From: an uncultured Lachnospiraceae bacterium
GTDB taxonomy: Bacteria; Bacillota; Clostridia; Lachnospirales; Lachnospiraceae
Length of the DNA stretch: 64,000 nt
Assembly: GCA_947173495.1 (NCBI GenBank)
Contig: CAMWFQ010000020.1
Span: 1-64,000 of the forward strand
Direction: 5' to 3'
A program made the position numbers and the translations under genes. Positions 1-8,874 of the stretch are shown here, one piece after another; the stretch's first letter is position 1, and each line of letters opens with the position of its first letter. The notes under the pieces are model-generated. The model made no database searches, was not told the DNA's origin, and worked only from the letters and a program-made list of their open reading frames with translations.

Positions 1-88
1 GCTTATAGCCCGCGTCCCGAGCCACCCGTTTTACGGGTGGGGGCGACTGCGCAGGCCCGCATAAGGAAGTCTGTCGCTGACACAGCTA
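1..88. repeat. Hairpin plus truncated copy of a dispersed structured repeat
   Basis: A perfect 7-bp stem (CCACCCG / CGGGTGG, loop TTTTA) lies at 22-40. Bases 49-85 begin with the GCGCAGGCCCG signature that also starts the repeat units near 62.4 kb and 38.9 kb, followed by a small TGTC-GCT-GACA hairpin at 72-82. The copy stops at the stop codon of the ROK gene, so its 3' half is missing. No T-tract follows the hairpin on either strand, so it is not a clear terminator. Confidence 0.45.
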
Positions 89-1267
89 TATGCCATCAAA
101 AAAATCTTTTACAATAATACCGCAGGAACCAATCAAAGAGGCGGTCCCCGCGAAGCCGGAGCGGATAATATGAAGCGGCTTTCCGGAATTAATCAGATGG
201 GGCCGGATCTTGGAGAGCAGGATATCCTCGACCAGAGTGGATTTGCAGTCACAGTAATAATCGGTAATGATGGCGGAGAAGTCCAGCAGGTTAATCGTAC
301 TGATCAAACCATAAGAGATATAGGTCAGAAACTCGTCCAGGGCGGCCAGGGCAACCGCGTCCTTTCGGCTGGCGGCAGTAATAATATCATTCAGGTGATT
401 TTCGGTAGAAGAAAAAAGGGGCGAAACCGGATAGTAGGGCTTCAGGGAATGGATTTTCTGATTCATGACAGCTTCGTTCGCATATAATTCCAGACAGCCG
501 TGATTCCCGCAGTCGCAAAGCGGACCATCGAATTTAATGGATACATGGCCGATTTCTCCGCATTGACCGGAAAACCCGTCAAAAAATTTGTCATTGATTA
601 CAAAACCCATTCCAATTCCATCTGTAAAATGAAGAGAAGCAAAATCGGAGTAAGTTTTTCCGATTCCATACAGCTTTTCAGCGAGGGCGCCGGCGGAAGC
701 GTCGTTAATAAGTATCGTATGGAGTCCGGTGAGGTCAGAGATCTGCTCTACGATATTTAAATTTTTGATGCCTCCGAAATTAGGCGGAGAGAGAATGGTG
801 CCGGTGGTGGTATTGAGAGGCCCCACGCAGGCAATGCCGCAGCCGATGAAATCCTGGGTATGAGATTTTGTCAGCTGCCGGATCAGGGAGGATACAATGG
901 TAATCAGAGTTTTGGAATCCGGCAGCGGAGAAAAGGGATGATTGATCATGTCGGAAATGTTTCCTGAAAGATCTGTGGTGATTGCCTGGCAGAATCCCCG
1001 CATGATCAGGATGCCGCAGATCCGGGGCGAGCGGGGAGAGAGCTTAAGCAGAGTTGGACGCCGTCCTTTTGAGCGGGAAGAAAGGACTGGCATTTCATCT
1101 TCTTCCAGCCATTTCAGGCGAATCAGATCACTGACATAATTGCTGACGGTCATTTTACTCAGGCCATTTTCCCGGGCAAGCTGCACACGGGAAGAAGGCC
1201 CGTTAAGGGCAATGGATTTCAGAAGTTTCAAGTGCCATGGACGGAGAGAGGAATAAAAGTTTGTCAT
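86..1267 (-). CDS. ROK-family transcriptional repressor (NagC/XylR type)
   Basis: A 393-residue protein with an N-terminal winged-helix HTH (about residues 25-60) followed by a sugar-kinase-like ROK domain. The ROK zinc signature is visible: His241 of GHVSIKFDG, then CDCGNHGC with Cys251, Cys253 and Cys258. The start at 1267 (MTNFYSS) is preceded by AGAAAGGA; an upstream extension in the same frame has no ribosome site and is AT-rich, so it was not used. It is transcribed divergently from the nine-gene sugar operon that begins at 1544. By family knowledge such proteins repress adjacent sugar operons until a sugar ligand binds, so it is the likely local regulator; the ligand cannot be read from sequence. 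Confidence 0.9.
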   Translation of the reverse strand: MTNFYSSLRPWHLKLLKSIALNGPSSRVQLARENGLSKMTVSNYVSDLIRLKWLEEDEMPVLSSRSKGRRPTLLKLSPRSPRICGILIMRGFCQAITTDLSGNISDMINHPFSPLPDSKTLITIVSSLIRQLTKSHTQDFIGCGIACVGPLNTTTGTILSPPNFGGIKNLNIVEQISDLTGLHTILINDASAGALAEKLYGIGKTYSDFASLHFTDGIGMGFVINDKFFDGFSGQCGEIGHVSIKFDGPLCDCGNHGCLELYANEAVMNQKIHSLKPYYPVSPLFSSTENHLNDIITAASRKDAVALAALDEFLTYISYGLISTINLLDFSAIITDYYCDCKSTLVEDILLSKIRPHLINSGKPLHIIRSGFAGTASLIGSCGIIVKDFFDGI

Positions 1268-1398
1268 GGAAAATCCTTTCTTTGTATGAAATGAAGACGG
1301 GAACAGCATAAGACAAAAGTAATTAGTAAAAATAAAATACAAAATATTACAATTTTTCTCCATAATATAATAATATCCAGACAAAAGCAATTATAATT

Positions 1399-1456
1399 TA
1401 TACGAAAATAACAAAAAAATTTTTAAATTGAAAATTAAATATACGAAATAGATAAA
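1399..1456 (+). promoter_or_regulatory. Candidate operator/promoter region for the sugar operon
   Basis: The AT-rich divergent spacer holds two copies of TATACGAAA (1399-1407 and 1440-1448) and a possible promoter TTGAAA (1428-1433), 17-bp spacer, GATAAA (1451-1456). An alternative is TTACAG-N17-TATTTT slightly downstream. The repeated 9-mer is a candidate ROK operator, but no assay or comparison supports this; the -10 match is weak. Confidence 0.35.
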
Positions 1457-1543
1457 GCATGTTACAGTCAACCTATACAAATCATATTTTTTCGGAATAA
1501 AGAAGGAAAATTTCGGAAACAACAAAGCGAAGGAGGTATTCGT

Positions 1544-2947
1544 ATGAAAAAGAAGTTTGTATCCATATTATTGACAATCAGTATGGCAGCAGCACTGCTG
1601 AGCGGATGCGGCTCTCAGGGGGCAGATCCGGGAAAAGATGAGGCGGAGTCGAAAGAATCTGCACAGGAAGAGAGTGCAGACAGGGAAGCGGAGGAAAAAG
1701 CGCAGGGAAGAGATACAGAAGAGACGGGAGGTGCAGGAGAAATCAGCGGCACCATCACGTTCTGGGGATTGGGTACACCGGATGATCCTACTAATTTTGT
1801 ATATCCCTGGATGCTGGAAAATATCAAGCTGTTTGAAGAGAAATATCCTGACTGCAAGGTTGAGGCAACATGGGTGGCAAACGGAGACGACTATTTAACC
1901 AAGCTGAGTACGATACTGGCAAGCGGAGAAGCGCCGGATGTTTTCAGAACCTATGTAAACGGAAGGCTGGAACCGTATGTAACTGCCGGAAAAGTACTGC
2001 CCATAGATCATTTGCTGGAGACCTATCCGGAAACAGCCTCTATCATGAATGAAAATGCCCTTGCTTCGGCAACCTTTGATGGAAAGGCATATGCGATTCC
2101 TCTGCAGGCATCGTCTCAGGGTATCTTCTATAATAAGAAGATATTTAAGGAATGTAATGTGGAAGTTCCGACAACCTACGAAGAACTGCTGGCGGCTATC
2201 GATACGTTCAATGAGAAAGGAATCACACCTTTTGTAGCAGGAATATCCGATCCATGGCCGGGGACGATTCCCTATGAGCTGATCTATGACCGGCTAAACG
2301 GAGTCGAAGCATATGAAGAGGCAATCCTGAACAAAGGAGAATCCTTTGGAGATGAGAGCTTTGTCAAGGCAGGAGAAATTTATAAAGAGATGCTGGAACA
2401 CGGCATGTATAATGAGGATCTTGTCTCCATCAGCGATGAGGAAGCACGGGTAAAATTTTCGAATGGAGAGGCAGCGATGAAGCTCTGCGGAACCTATGCA
2501 GTTGCCCTGTATGGGGAAGCGTTGGGAGAGGATGCAGGAATATTCAATTTCCCGGATATTGAAGGAGGGAAAGGAAGCAGTAATAACTGGATTCTGTCTT
2601 ATAATGAGGCATATGCCATCTCTTCGGAGACAAAAAATCAGGCGGCCGCCGAGGCATTTGTGGCATTCATTTATTCCCAGGACAGGCAGGCGGCATATGC
2701 AGAATGTGGGGATCTCATCGCATGTAAAAATGTGAAGTATGACGAATCAAAATTGTCGGCACTGGCAGTGGAATGTCTGCAATATATGGCAGGGGCGGAT
2801 TATGCGATCCTCCCATGGGATGTCATGCTGGGCACGGATGTGGGTGCAGAGCTGAACAATACGACGCTTCAGATCATCAGAGGCGGAGACCCGGCAAAAG
2901 CATTCGGGGAATTGCACGATTATGCAATGGATTCCTGGGCACAGTAA
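1544..2947 (+). CDS. Sugar ABC transporter substrate-binding lipoprotein (SBP family 1)
   Basis: A 467-residue extracellular solute-binding protein. Residues 1-21 form a lipoprotein signal peptide with the lipobox LLSGC, Cys22 being the predicted lipidation site. A Glu/Lys-rich linker (about 27-62) precedes the bilobed SBP_bac_1 domain starting near GTITFWGLG. AGGAGGT lies just upstream of the ATG. It is the first gene of the operon and is followed by two CUT1 permeases; as usual in Clostridia no ATPase is encoded here, so a shared MsmK-type ATPase elsewhere is inferred. With a beta-mannosidase-like enzyme and a mannose/lyxose isomerase in the operon, the ligand is probably a manno-oligosaccharide, but this is inference. 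Confidence 0.92.
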   Translation: MKKKFVSILLTISMAAALLSGCGSQGADPGKDEAESKESAQEESADREAEEKAQGRDTEETGGAGEISGTITFWGLGTPDDPTNFVYPWMLENIKLFEEKYPDCKVEATWVANGDDYLTKLSTILASGEAPDVFRTYVNGRLEPYVTAGKVLPIDHLLETYPETASIMNENALASATFDGKAYAIPLQASSQGIFYNKKIFKECNVEVPTTYEELLAAIDTFNEKGITPFVAGISDPWPGTIPYELIYDRLNGVEAYEEAILNKGESFGDESFVKAGEIYKEMLEHGMYNEDLVSISDEEARVKFSNGEAAMKLCGTYAVALYGEALGEDAGIFNFPDIEGGKGSSNNWILSYNEAYAISSETKNQAAAEAFVAFIYSQDRQAAYAECGDLIACKNVKYDESKLSALAVECLQYMAGADYAILPWDVMLGTDVGAELNNTTLQIIRGGDPAKAFGELHDYAMDSWAQ

Positions 2948-2990
2948 CGCAGGGACACAGGGACAGGAGGAGGCGGCCGCCGGGAGTTAT

Positions 2991-3013
2991 AGGAAATGAC
3001 GAAAGTCGTTCCT
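2991..3013 (+). other. Intercistronic stem-loop between binding protein and permease
   Basis: The 134-bp gap after the binding-protein gene holds AGGAA/TTCCT enclosing GAC-GAAA-GTC (a tetraloop hairpin), plus the palindrome GGCGGCCGCC nearby and a GCGGAATCCGC palindrome. No T-tract follows. In many sugar ABC operons a stem-loop here stabilises or partly terminates the upstream message so that binding protein exceeds permease; that role is inferred. Confidence 0.35.
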
Positions 3014-3081
3014 TATACAAAAGCGGAATCCGCCGTCTCCGGATCCTGTAAACAGATAGTTTGTCTGAAGGAGGAGTGAGA

Positions 3082-3957
3082 ATGGATAAAGTGATGCGCA
3101 ATAAGAAGGTGATTATAGTGTTCATCGCTCCTGCCATGATATTGTTCACGCTGATTATTCCGGTTCCTTTGGTTGTATCTATGGGGTTGTCCTTTTTTAA
3201 ATGGAATTTGCTGGAAGCGCCGCAGTTCATCGGGTTGGACAATTTTATCCGTCTTTTTACAAAGGATGCGATTTTTCTTACATCTGTTAAAAATACGCTG
3301 ATTTACATTCTGCTCTCCATGCTTTTTCAGCTGCCCGCTGCCTATTTCCTGGCAATTCTCTGTACCAGAGGGAAACGGTTTGAGAGGCTGGTCCGAAATG
3401 TAATGTTTTTACCCTCTGTGGTATCGGGTACTGCAGTATCGCTGATTTTCTATTTCATTTATCATCCGGAAGTGGGAATCGTAAATGCGGTCTTGAAGGC
3501 ATGGGGCAGGGAAGATTTGGTTCACATGTGGCTGGCGGATGAAAAAACGGCCTTGCTGTGTGTCTGCATCGCGGTTGCCTGGCAGTTTATCGGCTATCAT
3601 ATGCTGATCTATGTGACGGGAATTGTGGCAATTCCCATGGATATGATTGAGGCGGCCAGAATTGACGGAGCCGGGACATGGCAGCTGATCTGCAGGATTA
3701 TTACACCGAATATGAAACCGGTGCTGAGAGTGAGCCTTGTTTTGATTGTTACCAGCTCGTTTAAGACATTTGATGCGATTTATGTTATGACAGGAGGAGG
3801 ACCGGCACATGCCACGGAAGTGATGGCATCTCATATGTACGAAAAGGCATTTTTGCAGCAGCGTTATGGGTATGGATGCGCCATCGGACTGATTCTGTTT
3901 GTATGCTGCCTGGTGTGTTCGACGGTCATACAAAGGATATTGCGGGATAAGGAGTAA
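3082..3957 (+). CDS. Sugar ABC transporter permease, CUT1 (MalF-like)
   Basis: A 291-residue membrane protein with about six hydrophobic segments. The cytoplasmic EAA loop reads EAARIDGAGTWQ, then P in the expected place, the contact site for the ATPase. The ATG at 3082 is preceded by GGAGGAG, so an upstream TTG in the same frame was not used because it would place that ribosome site inside the gene. It pairs with the permease at 3985 and the lipoprotein at 1544 to form one importer. Confidence 0.92.
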   Translation: MDKVMRNKKVIIVFIAPAMILFTLIIPVPLVVSMGLSFFKWNLLEAPQFIGLDNFIRLFTKDAIFLTSVKNTLIYILLSMLFQLPAAYFLAILCTRGKRFERLVRNVMFLPSVVSGTAVSLIFYFIYHPEVGIVNAVLKAWGREDLVHMWLADEKTALLCVCIAVAWQFIGYHMLIYVTGIVAIPMDMIEAARIDGAGTWQLICRIITPNMKPVLRVSLVLIVTSSFKTFDAIYVMTGGGPAHATEVMASHMYEKAFLQQRYGYGCAIGLILFVCCLVCSTVIQRILRDKE

Positions 3958-3984
3958 CAGCTTGAAAGGAGGGAGGTCAGGAAA

Positions 3985-4806
3985 TTGAAAAAGACAACCA
4001 TAAACATTTTGCGATATGCCATATTTGTCACTTTGCTCCTTGTCATTTTATTGCCGCTTCTTTTTGTGCTGATTTCATCTTTTAAGAGCAATGATGAAAT
4101 ATTCCTGAATCCGTGGGGACTGCCGGAAAGATTCGATCCGGAATCATATATTACCATATTTGTGACAAATGATATGCTGAGATATCTGATGAACAGTATC
4201 ATCTATGCGACCATAACCTGTGTGGTGGTGATTCTTGCATCTGCTATGGCGGCTTATGCCATCACAAGAATGAAATGGAAGTACAGTCAGCTGTGTATGG
4301 CATATTTTCTCATGGGAATCATGGTTCCCATACATGCGCTGCTGGTGCCCCTTTATATTGCAGTTGCCAGGATGGGGCTGCCCGGGACAACGGGATTGGT
4401 ACTGGTATATATTGCCAGCGCAATCCCAACGGCGATTTTTATTCTGGCAGGATATCTGAAAGGGGTTCCCTCTGAGCTGGAGGAGGCGGCTGTTATCGAC
4501 GGAGCGACTGTCGGCGTGCTTTTCAGAAAGGTGATTCTTCCTATTCTGAAGCCTTCGATTGCGACAGTTACCATACTGACATTTCTGGGGGTGTGGAACG
4601 ATCTGATTCTTGGCCTGGTCTTTTTGTTCAAGGACAGAACAAAAACCGTACAGCTGTTCATATCTCAATACAGCGGTGCAAACTATACGAACTATGGAAA
4701 CATGCTTTCCTCTATTGTGGTGGCGGTTTTTCCGATGATCCTTGTATATACATTTATGTCGGAAAAGCTGGTAAACGGCATGATGCAGGGGGCAGTGAAG
4801 GGCTGA
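3985..4806 (+). CDS. Sugar ABC transporter permease, CUT1 (MalG-like)
   Basis: A 273-residue permease with six predicted membrane segments and the EAA loop EEAAVIDGATVG followed by ILPILKP. The start is a TTG with a strong AGGAGGGAGG eight bases upstream. It completes the importer with the two preceding genes; 27 bp separate it from the first permease. The C-terminal KLVNGMMQGAVKG ending is typical of the MalG branch. Confidence 0.92.
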   Translation: MKKTTINILRYAIFVTLLLVILLPLLFVLISSFKSNDEIFLNPWGLPERFDPESYITIFVTNDMLRYLMNSIIYATITCVVVILASAMAAYAITRMKWKYSQLCMAYFLMGIMVPIHALLVPLYIAVARMGLPGTTGLVLVYIASAIPTAIFILAGYLKGVPSELEEAAVIDGATVGVLFRKVILPILKPSIATVTILTFLGVWNDLILGLVFLFKDRTKTVQLFISQYSGANYTNYGNMLSSIVVAVFPMILVYTFMSEKLVNGMMQGAVKG

Positions 4807-4838
4807 AAACAGCAGGAAAAGAAAAGGAAAAAGAAAAT

Positions 4839-5510
4839 ATGAAGCGTAGTGAAATCAATCAACTCATTTTAGAGAATCGTCAGTTTATTGAGAAGATGGG
4901 ATACCACCTTCCCCCATTTGCTTATTGGGACATCGAGCAATGGAAAAATATCCCGGATGAATGTACAGAGGTGCGGGACTGCCAGCTGGGTTGGGATATT
5001 ACGGATTATGACGAGGGACATTTTTATCAGAAGGGGCTGTTTATGGTTACCCTGAGAAACGGATGTGCCGGAAAAAATTATCTAAAGCCTTATGCGGAAA
5101 AAATTATGGTGGCGGAAGAAGAGCAGGTAACGGTTCTGCATTTCCACTGGCGGAAGATGGAGGATATTATCAACCGCGGAGGGGGAAATTTGATGATTCA
5201 GGTCTACAACAGTACGGAAGAAGAAGGACTGGATCTGGAAGCCCCGGTTACTGTTTGTATGGATGGAAGCTGTTCCGTTGTCCCCGCAGGAACGATTCTG
5301 CGACTGGAACCCGGGCAGAGCATTACCATACAGCCCGGGCTGTACCATAGCTTCTGGGGAGAAAAGGGACATGGAAAGGTTCTGATAGGAGAGGTATCCA
5401 TGTACAATGATGATTTTAATGACAATCGGTTTTATGAACAGCTGAATCGTTTTCAGGTGATTGAGGAAGATGTTCCGGCGCAGTTTTTGCTGACGAATGA
5501 ACTGGTGTAA
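4839..5510 (+). CDS. D-lyxose ketol-isomerase family (D-lyxose/D-mannose isomerase)
   Basis: A 223-residue cupin protein of the usual length for this family. Metal ligands are visible as His101-x-His103 and Glu108 in LHFHWRKMEDIINRGGG, and His170 in GLYHSFWGE. The ending GEVSMYNDDFNDNRF is also a family hallmark. Known members interconvert D-lyxose and D-xylulose and, more slowly, D-mannose and D-fructose, in the cytoplasm. The ATG lies 32 bp after the permease stop; the ribosome site (AAAAGGAAA) is modest. Together with the kinase and aldolase that follow, it suggests conversion of mannose to fructose or lyxose to xylulose; which one is real cannot be decided here. Confidence 0.88.
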   Translation: MKRSEINQLILENRQFIEKMGYHLPPFAYWDIEQWKNIPDECTEVRDCQLGWDITDYDEGHFYQKGLFMVTLRNGCAGKNYLKPYAEKIMVAEEEQVTVLHFHWRKMEDIINRGGGNLMIQVYNSTEEEGLDLEAPVTVCMDGSCSVVPAGTILRLEPGQSITIQPGLYHSFWGEKGHGKVLIGEVSMYNDDFNDNRFYEQLNRFQVIEEDVPAQFLLTNELV

Positions 5511-5555
5511 CAGAGGATGGAATAATTTGATCGGATCCGGAGAGGGAGAGTACAT

Positions 5556-6707
5556 ATGGAAAAAAAGGTAATAGCAGCGGGACATATCTGTCTTGATCTT
5601 ACGCCGGCCTTTTTGGAAAACGGGGTTCCGCTGCCCAAACTGTTCCAACCGGGGAAAATGCTTCAAATGGGAGGAATCAATATTCATTTGGGGGGCAGTG
5701 TGTCAAACACCGGACTTGGGATGAAGCTGCTGGGAGCCGATGTGACCCTGGTTGGAAAGATTGGAGAAGATCTGCCGGGCGCTGTGGTACGGGAATTCCT
5801 GGAGAGGAAAAACGCATCAGAAGGGCTGTTGACGGACGGAAATAGGGAGACAGCCTATTCCATCGTACTGGTACCGCCCGGGATCGATCGTATTTTTTTA
5901 TATCATTCGGGTGCAAACGACAGCTTTGACAGCGAAGATATCGGGGAGAAACAATTACAGGAAGCGGCGCTGTTTCATTTTGGCTATCCCTCCGCAATGA
6001 AAAGAATGTATGAACAGGAAGGAGAAGAGCTGGAAAAGCTGATGAAATGGGCAAAAAAGGCGGGCTGCGCCACATCTCTGGATACGGCGGCTGTGGATCC
6101 GGCTTCGGAATCAGGAAAGGCGGACTGGAGGAAAATTCTGGAGAAGACGCTGCCTTATGTGGACTTCTTCCTTCCAAGTGCAGAGGAGATGGCATTTATG
6201 CTGAACAGGCCGTTGTATGAGGAGTGGCAGCAGCGCGCATCCGGCTGCGATATCACAGAGATCGTTGATATTGAGAAGGAAATTATTCCTCTGGCGGAAC
6301 TGGCAATGAGACTGGGGGCAGGCGTGGTACTTGTAAAATGCGGTGTATTGGGCATATACTGGTGTACAGCAGGCGAAGAGGTATTGAGAAGGACAGGGGA
6401 GAAAACAGGGCTGGCGGCGCGGGAATGGGCGGATAAAAGCGGTTTTGAAGAAAGCTTTGTCCCGGAAAGGGTCGTATCTGCAGCCGGAGCGGGAGATACC
6501 AGTATTGCGGCTTTTTTAACAGCGATGCTGAGAGGGTGCCTGCCGCAGGAATGCGTACGGCTGGCAGCAGCGGCGGGAGCCTGCAGTGTGGAAGGGTATG
6601 AGTCTTACGGCACGCTGAAATCCCTGGAAGGATTATACGCAAGAATGGAAGCGGGATGGCAGAAGAGGCACAGGAAGGATAAAAACGATGCTGGCAAATT
6701 TAAATGA
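5556..6707 (+). CDS. PfkB-family carbohydrate kinase
   Basis: A 383-residue ribokinase-fold kinase, longer than the usual 300-330 residues. The N-terminal GG motif (LGGSVSNTGLGM) binds substrate and the C-terminal SAAGAGDTS holds the catalytic Asp of GAGD. The extra length lies mainly before the GAGD motif. It has its own GAGAGGGAGAG ribosome site and overlaps the aldolase gene by 20 bp, implying translational coupling. Phosphorylation of the ketose made by the upstream isomerase is the simplest role, feeding the aldolase; fructose is the likely substrate if mannose enters the pathway. Substrate assignment is inference. Confidence 0.87.
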   Translation: MEKKVIAAGHICLDLTPAFLENGVPLPKLFQPGKMLQMGGINIHLGGSVSNTGLGMKLLGADVTLVGKIGEDLPGAVVREFLERKNASEGLLTDGNRETAYSIVLVPPGIDRIFLYHSGANDSFDSEDIGEKQLQEAALFHFGYPSAMKRMYEQEGEELEKLMKWAKKAGCATSLDTAAVDPASESGKADWRKILEKTLPYVDFFLPSAEEMAFMLNRPLYEEWQQRASGCDITEIVDIEKEIIPLAELAMRLGAGVVLVKCGVLGIYWCTAGEEVLRRTGEKTGLAAREWADKSGFEESFVPERVVSAAGAGDTSIAAFLTAMLRGCLPQECVRLAAAAGACSVEGYESYGTLKSLEGLYARMEAGWQKRHRKDKNDAGKFK

Positions 6708-7548
6708 CGTTTTACAGCCTGCCAGGAAGAAAGGGTATGCTGTGGGGCTGTTTAATACGGTGAATATGGAAATGACAAGAGGAATCATTCATGCAGCTGA
6801 ACGTATGCATTCTCCGGTGATCATAGGGACAGCGGAAGCATTATTTCCTTATGGACCGCTGGAGGAAATAGCCGGATATCTGATATCTATGGCGGAAAAG
6901 GCAACGGTTCCTGTGGTGGTACATCTGGATCACGGGCTGAGCCGCGGGGCCTGTCTCAAAGCGTTGGAGCTGGGATTTACCTCTATTATGTATGACTGCT
7001 CTACGGACCCTTATGAGGAAAACTGCAGAAAGGTCAGAGAGATGGCGGATATCGCGCACGCTTATGGAGCGACCATTGAAGGGGAACTGGGACATGTAGG
7101 GGACAATGCAGATTCTTATGAGGGGGAGTTGGGAGAAACATCTGCGGACGGCCGCTATACAGACCCGGATCAGGCAAAGGACTTTGCGGAAAGAACGGGA
7201 GTAGACGCACTGGCAATTGCGGCCGGAACCGCTCACGGCGCTTATAAGCTGCCGCCCAAACTGGATTTTGCAAGGATCAGAGAAATCGCTCATATAGTGG
7301 AGGCGCCTCTCGTATTGCACGGCGGATCAGGGCTGACGGATGAAGATTTCCGATGTGCGATCCGGGAAGGGATCTGTAAGATCAATGTTTTTACGGATAT
7401 TAATGTTGCGGCTGTGGAGGCGGCGCTCAGAAGATTTGATGATATGGGAAAGGGAATCATTGATCTGCTTCCGGCAGTAGTGGAGGCTGTGGAACAGGAG
7501 ACCGGAAAAAAGATGAAAATATTCGGTTCTGTGGCCGAAGGAGTGTGA
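6688..7548 (+). CDS. Class II ketose-bisphosphate aldolase (FbaA/GatY family)
   Basis: A 286-residue zinc aldolase. Visible motifs are HLDHG with catalytic Asp81 and zinc ligand His82, EGELGHVG, GTAHGAY with a second His, and LHGGSGL for phosphate binding. It cleaves a ketose (bis)phosphate into DHAP and an aldehyde. It overlaps the kinase gene by 20 bp and precedes the FGGY kinase by 6 bp. The dedicated copy in a sugar operon argues for a pathway-specific role rather than central glycolysis, but the exact sugar phosphate is not determined. Confidence 0.9.
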   Translation: MLANLNDVLQPARKKGYAVGLFNTVNMEMTRGIIHAAERMHSPVIIGTAEALFPYGPLEEIAGYLISMAEKATVPVVVHLDHGLSRGACLKALELGFTSIMYDCSTDPYEENCRKVREMADIAHAYGATIEGELGHVGDNADSYEGELGETSADGRYTDPDQAKDFAERTGVDALAIAAGTAHGAYKLPPKLDFARIREIAHIVEAPLVLHGGSGLTDEDFRCAIREGICKINVFTDINVAAVEAALRRFDDMGKGIIDLLPAVVEAVEQETGKKMKIFGSVAEGV

Positions 7549-7554
7549 TACAGA

Positions 7555-8874
7555 ATGTATGCAATAGGAATCGATATCGGAACCACCAGTATATGCGGTA
7601 TTTTATTGGAAGCCGGAAGCGGAAGGGTGGTAAGATCTTATACAAAAGACAGTAATGCTTTTATTAAAACACCCAATACATGGGAAAAAATACAGGATGC
7701 AGACAGGCTCGTTTCGCTGGCAAGAGAGATCCTTGACGATCTGATCGAACGGGGAGAAGGAAAAACGGCAGTGATCGGAGTCACCGGGCAGATGCACGGC
7801 ATTGTCTACTGCAATGCAGAGGGTAAGGCAGTCAGTCCTCTTTATACCTGGCAGGATGCCCGGGGAAATGAGCCCTATGGAAATACGACTTTTGCAGAGT
7901 ACCTCCACAGTTATGCCGGTTATGGCAATGTAACGGATTTTTATAACCGGGAGAAGCGCCTGCGTCCGGCGGACGCTGTCTGCTACTGTACCATCCAGGA
8001 CTATTTTGTGATGTCAGTATGCGGCCGGAAAGAACCGCTTCTGCATATAAGCAATGCGGCAAGCTTCGGATGCTTTGATCTGATTTCCCAAACGTTTTCC
8101 TATGAATATTCCGCCGAGATTACGGATGAATATACGCTGGCAGGAAGCTATCGCGGGATACCCGTGAGCATAGCGATAGGGGATAATCAGGCAAGTGTTT
8201 TTTCCACTCTCACAGATGAGGAGAAGCTGTTGCTCAATGTGGGAACAGGCAGTCAGGTTTCGGTTATTTCTGACAAAATGGCGGAAGGAAAGGACATAGA
8301 ATGCCGGCCCTATTTTGAACACAAATATCTGATTGTGGGAGCGGCTCTCTGCGGAGGAAGAGCCTATATGATTCTGAAAAATTTTTTTGCGGCAGTCCTT
8401 GCCTCCGCTCAGAAAGAAGCGGCAGCGAATGTTTATGAATGGATGGAAGACCTGCTTAAGGGGCGGACAGAGGGGCAGACCTCCCGGCTGAGAGTGGATA
8501 CCCGGTTTGCAGGCACCAGAAGCGAGCCTTCTCTGCGCGGCAGCATTACGGGGATTGGGGGCGATAACTTTACGCCTGCGGAACTTACCTACAGTGTGCT
8601 GGAAGGAATGATCCTGGAGTTGCATGAGTTATACACAAGGATGGGCGTCACCCGCCGCGGAATTGTGGGTTCCGGAAACGGGATTCGCCGTAATGAAACG
8701 CTGATCAGACTGGCGGAGGAGCACTTTCGGGGAAGGCTGTACCTTCCTGTGCATCTGGAGGAGGCGGCTTTTGGCGCAGCGCTGTACGGACTTCTGGCAT
8801 CCGGAATTTATGAAAAGGCATCCGATGTACAGAGGCTTGTAAAATTTGAGACAGAAGGAGGCACACTGGATTGA
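7555..8874 (+). CDS. FGGY-family carbohydrate kinase (sedoheptulokinase/xylulokinase-like)
   Basis: A 439-residue FGGY kinase. The first phosphate motif is IGIDIGTTS, the substrate region has GVTGQMHG, GDNQAS carries the catalytic Asp, and NVGTGSQVS and GSGNGIRRN bind ATP. Length and the GQMHG motif resemble sedoheptulokinases and xylulokinases. With a lyxose isomerase in the operon, D-xylulose is a sensible substrate, giving xylulose 5-phosphate; sedoheptulose is the main alternative. Its stop codon overlaps the TTG start of the next gene. Confidence 0.85.
   Translation: MYAIGIDIGTTSICGILLEAGSGRVVRSYTKDSNAFIKTPNTWEKIQDADRLVSLAREILDDLIERGEGKTAVIGVTGQMHGIVYCNAEGKAVSPLYTWQDARGNEPYGNTTFAEYLHSYAGYGNVTDFYNREKRLRPADAVCYCTIQDYFVMSVCGRKEPLLHISNAASFGCFDLISQTFSYEYSAEITDEYTLAGSYRGIPVSIAIGDNQASVFSTLTDEEKLLLNVGTGSQVSVISDKMAEGKDIECRPYFEHKYLIVGAALCGGRAYMILKNFFAAVLASAQKEAAANVYEWMEDLLKGRTEGQTSRLRVDTRFAGTRSEPSLRGSITGIGGDNFTPAELTYSVLEGMILELHELYTRMGVTRRGIVGSGNGIRRNETLIRLAEEHFRGRLYLPVHLEEAAFGAALYGLLASGIYEKASDVQRLVKFETEGGTLD

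Noticed and set aside
22-40. Hairpin at the window start as the ROK terminator
   Set aside because: No T-tract follows on the minus strand, and the hairpin resembles the nearby repeat material.
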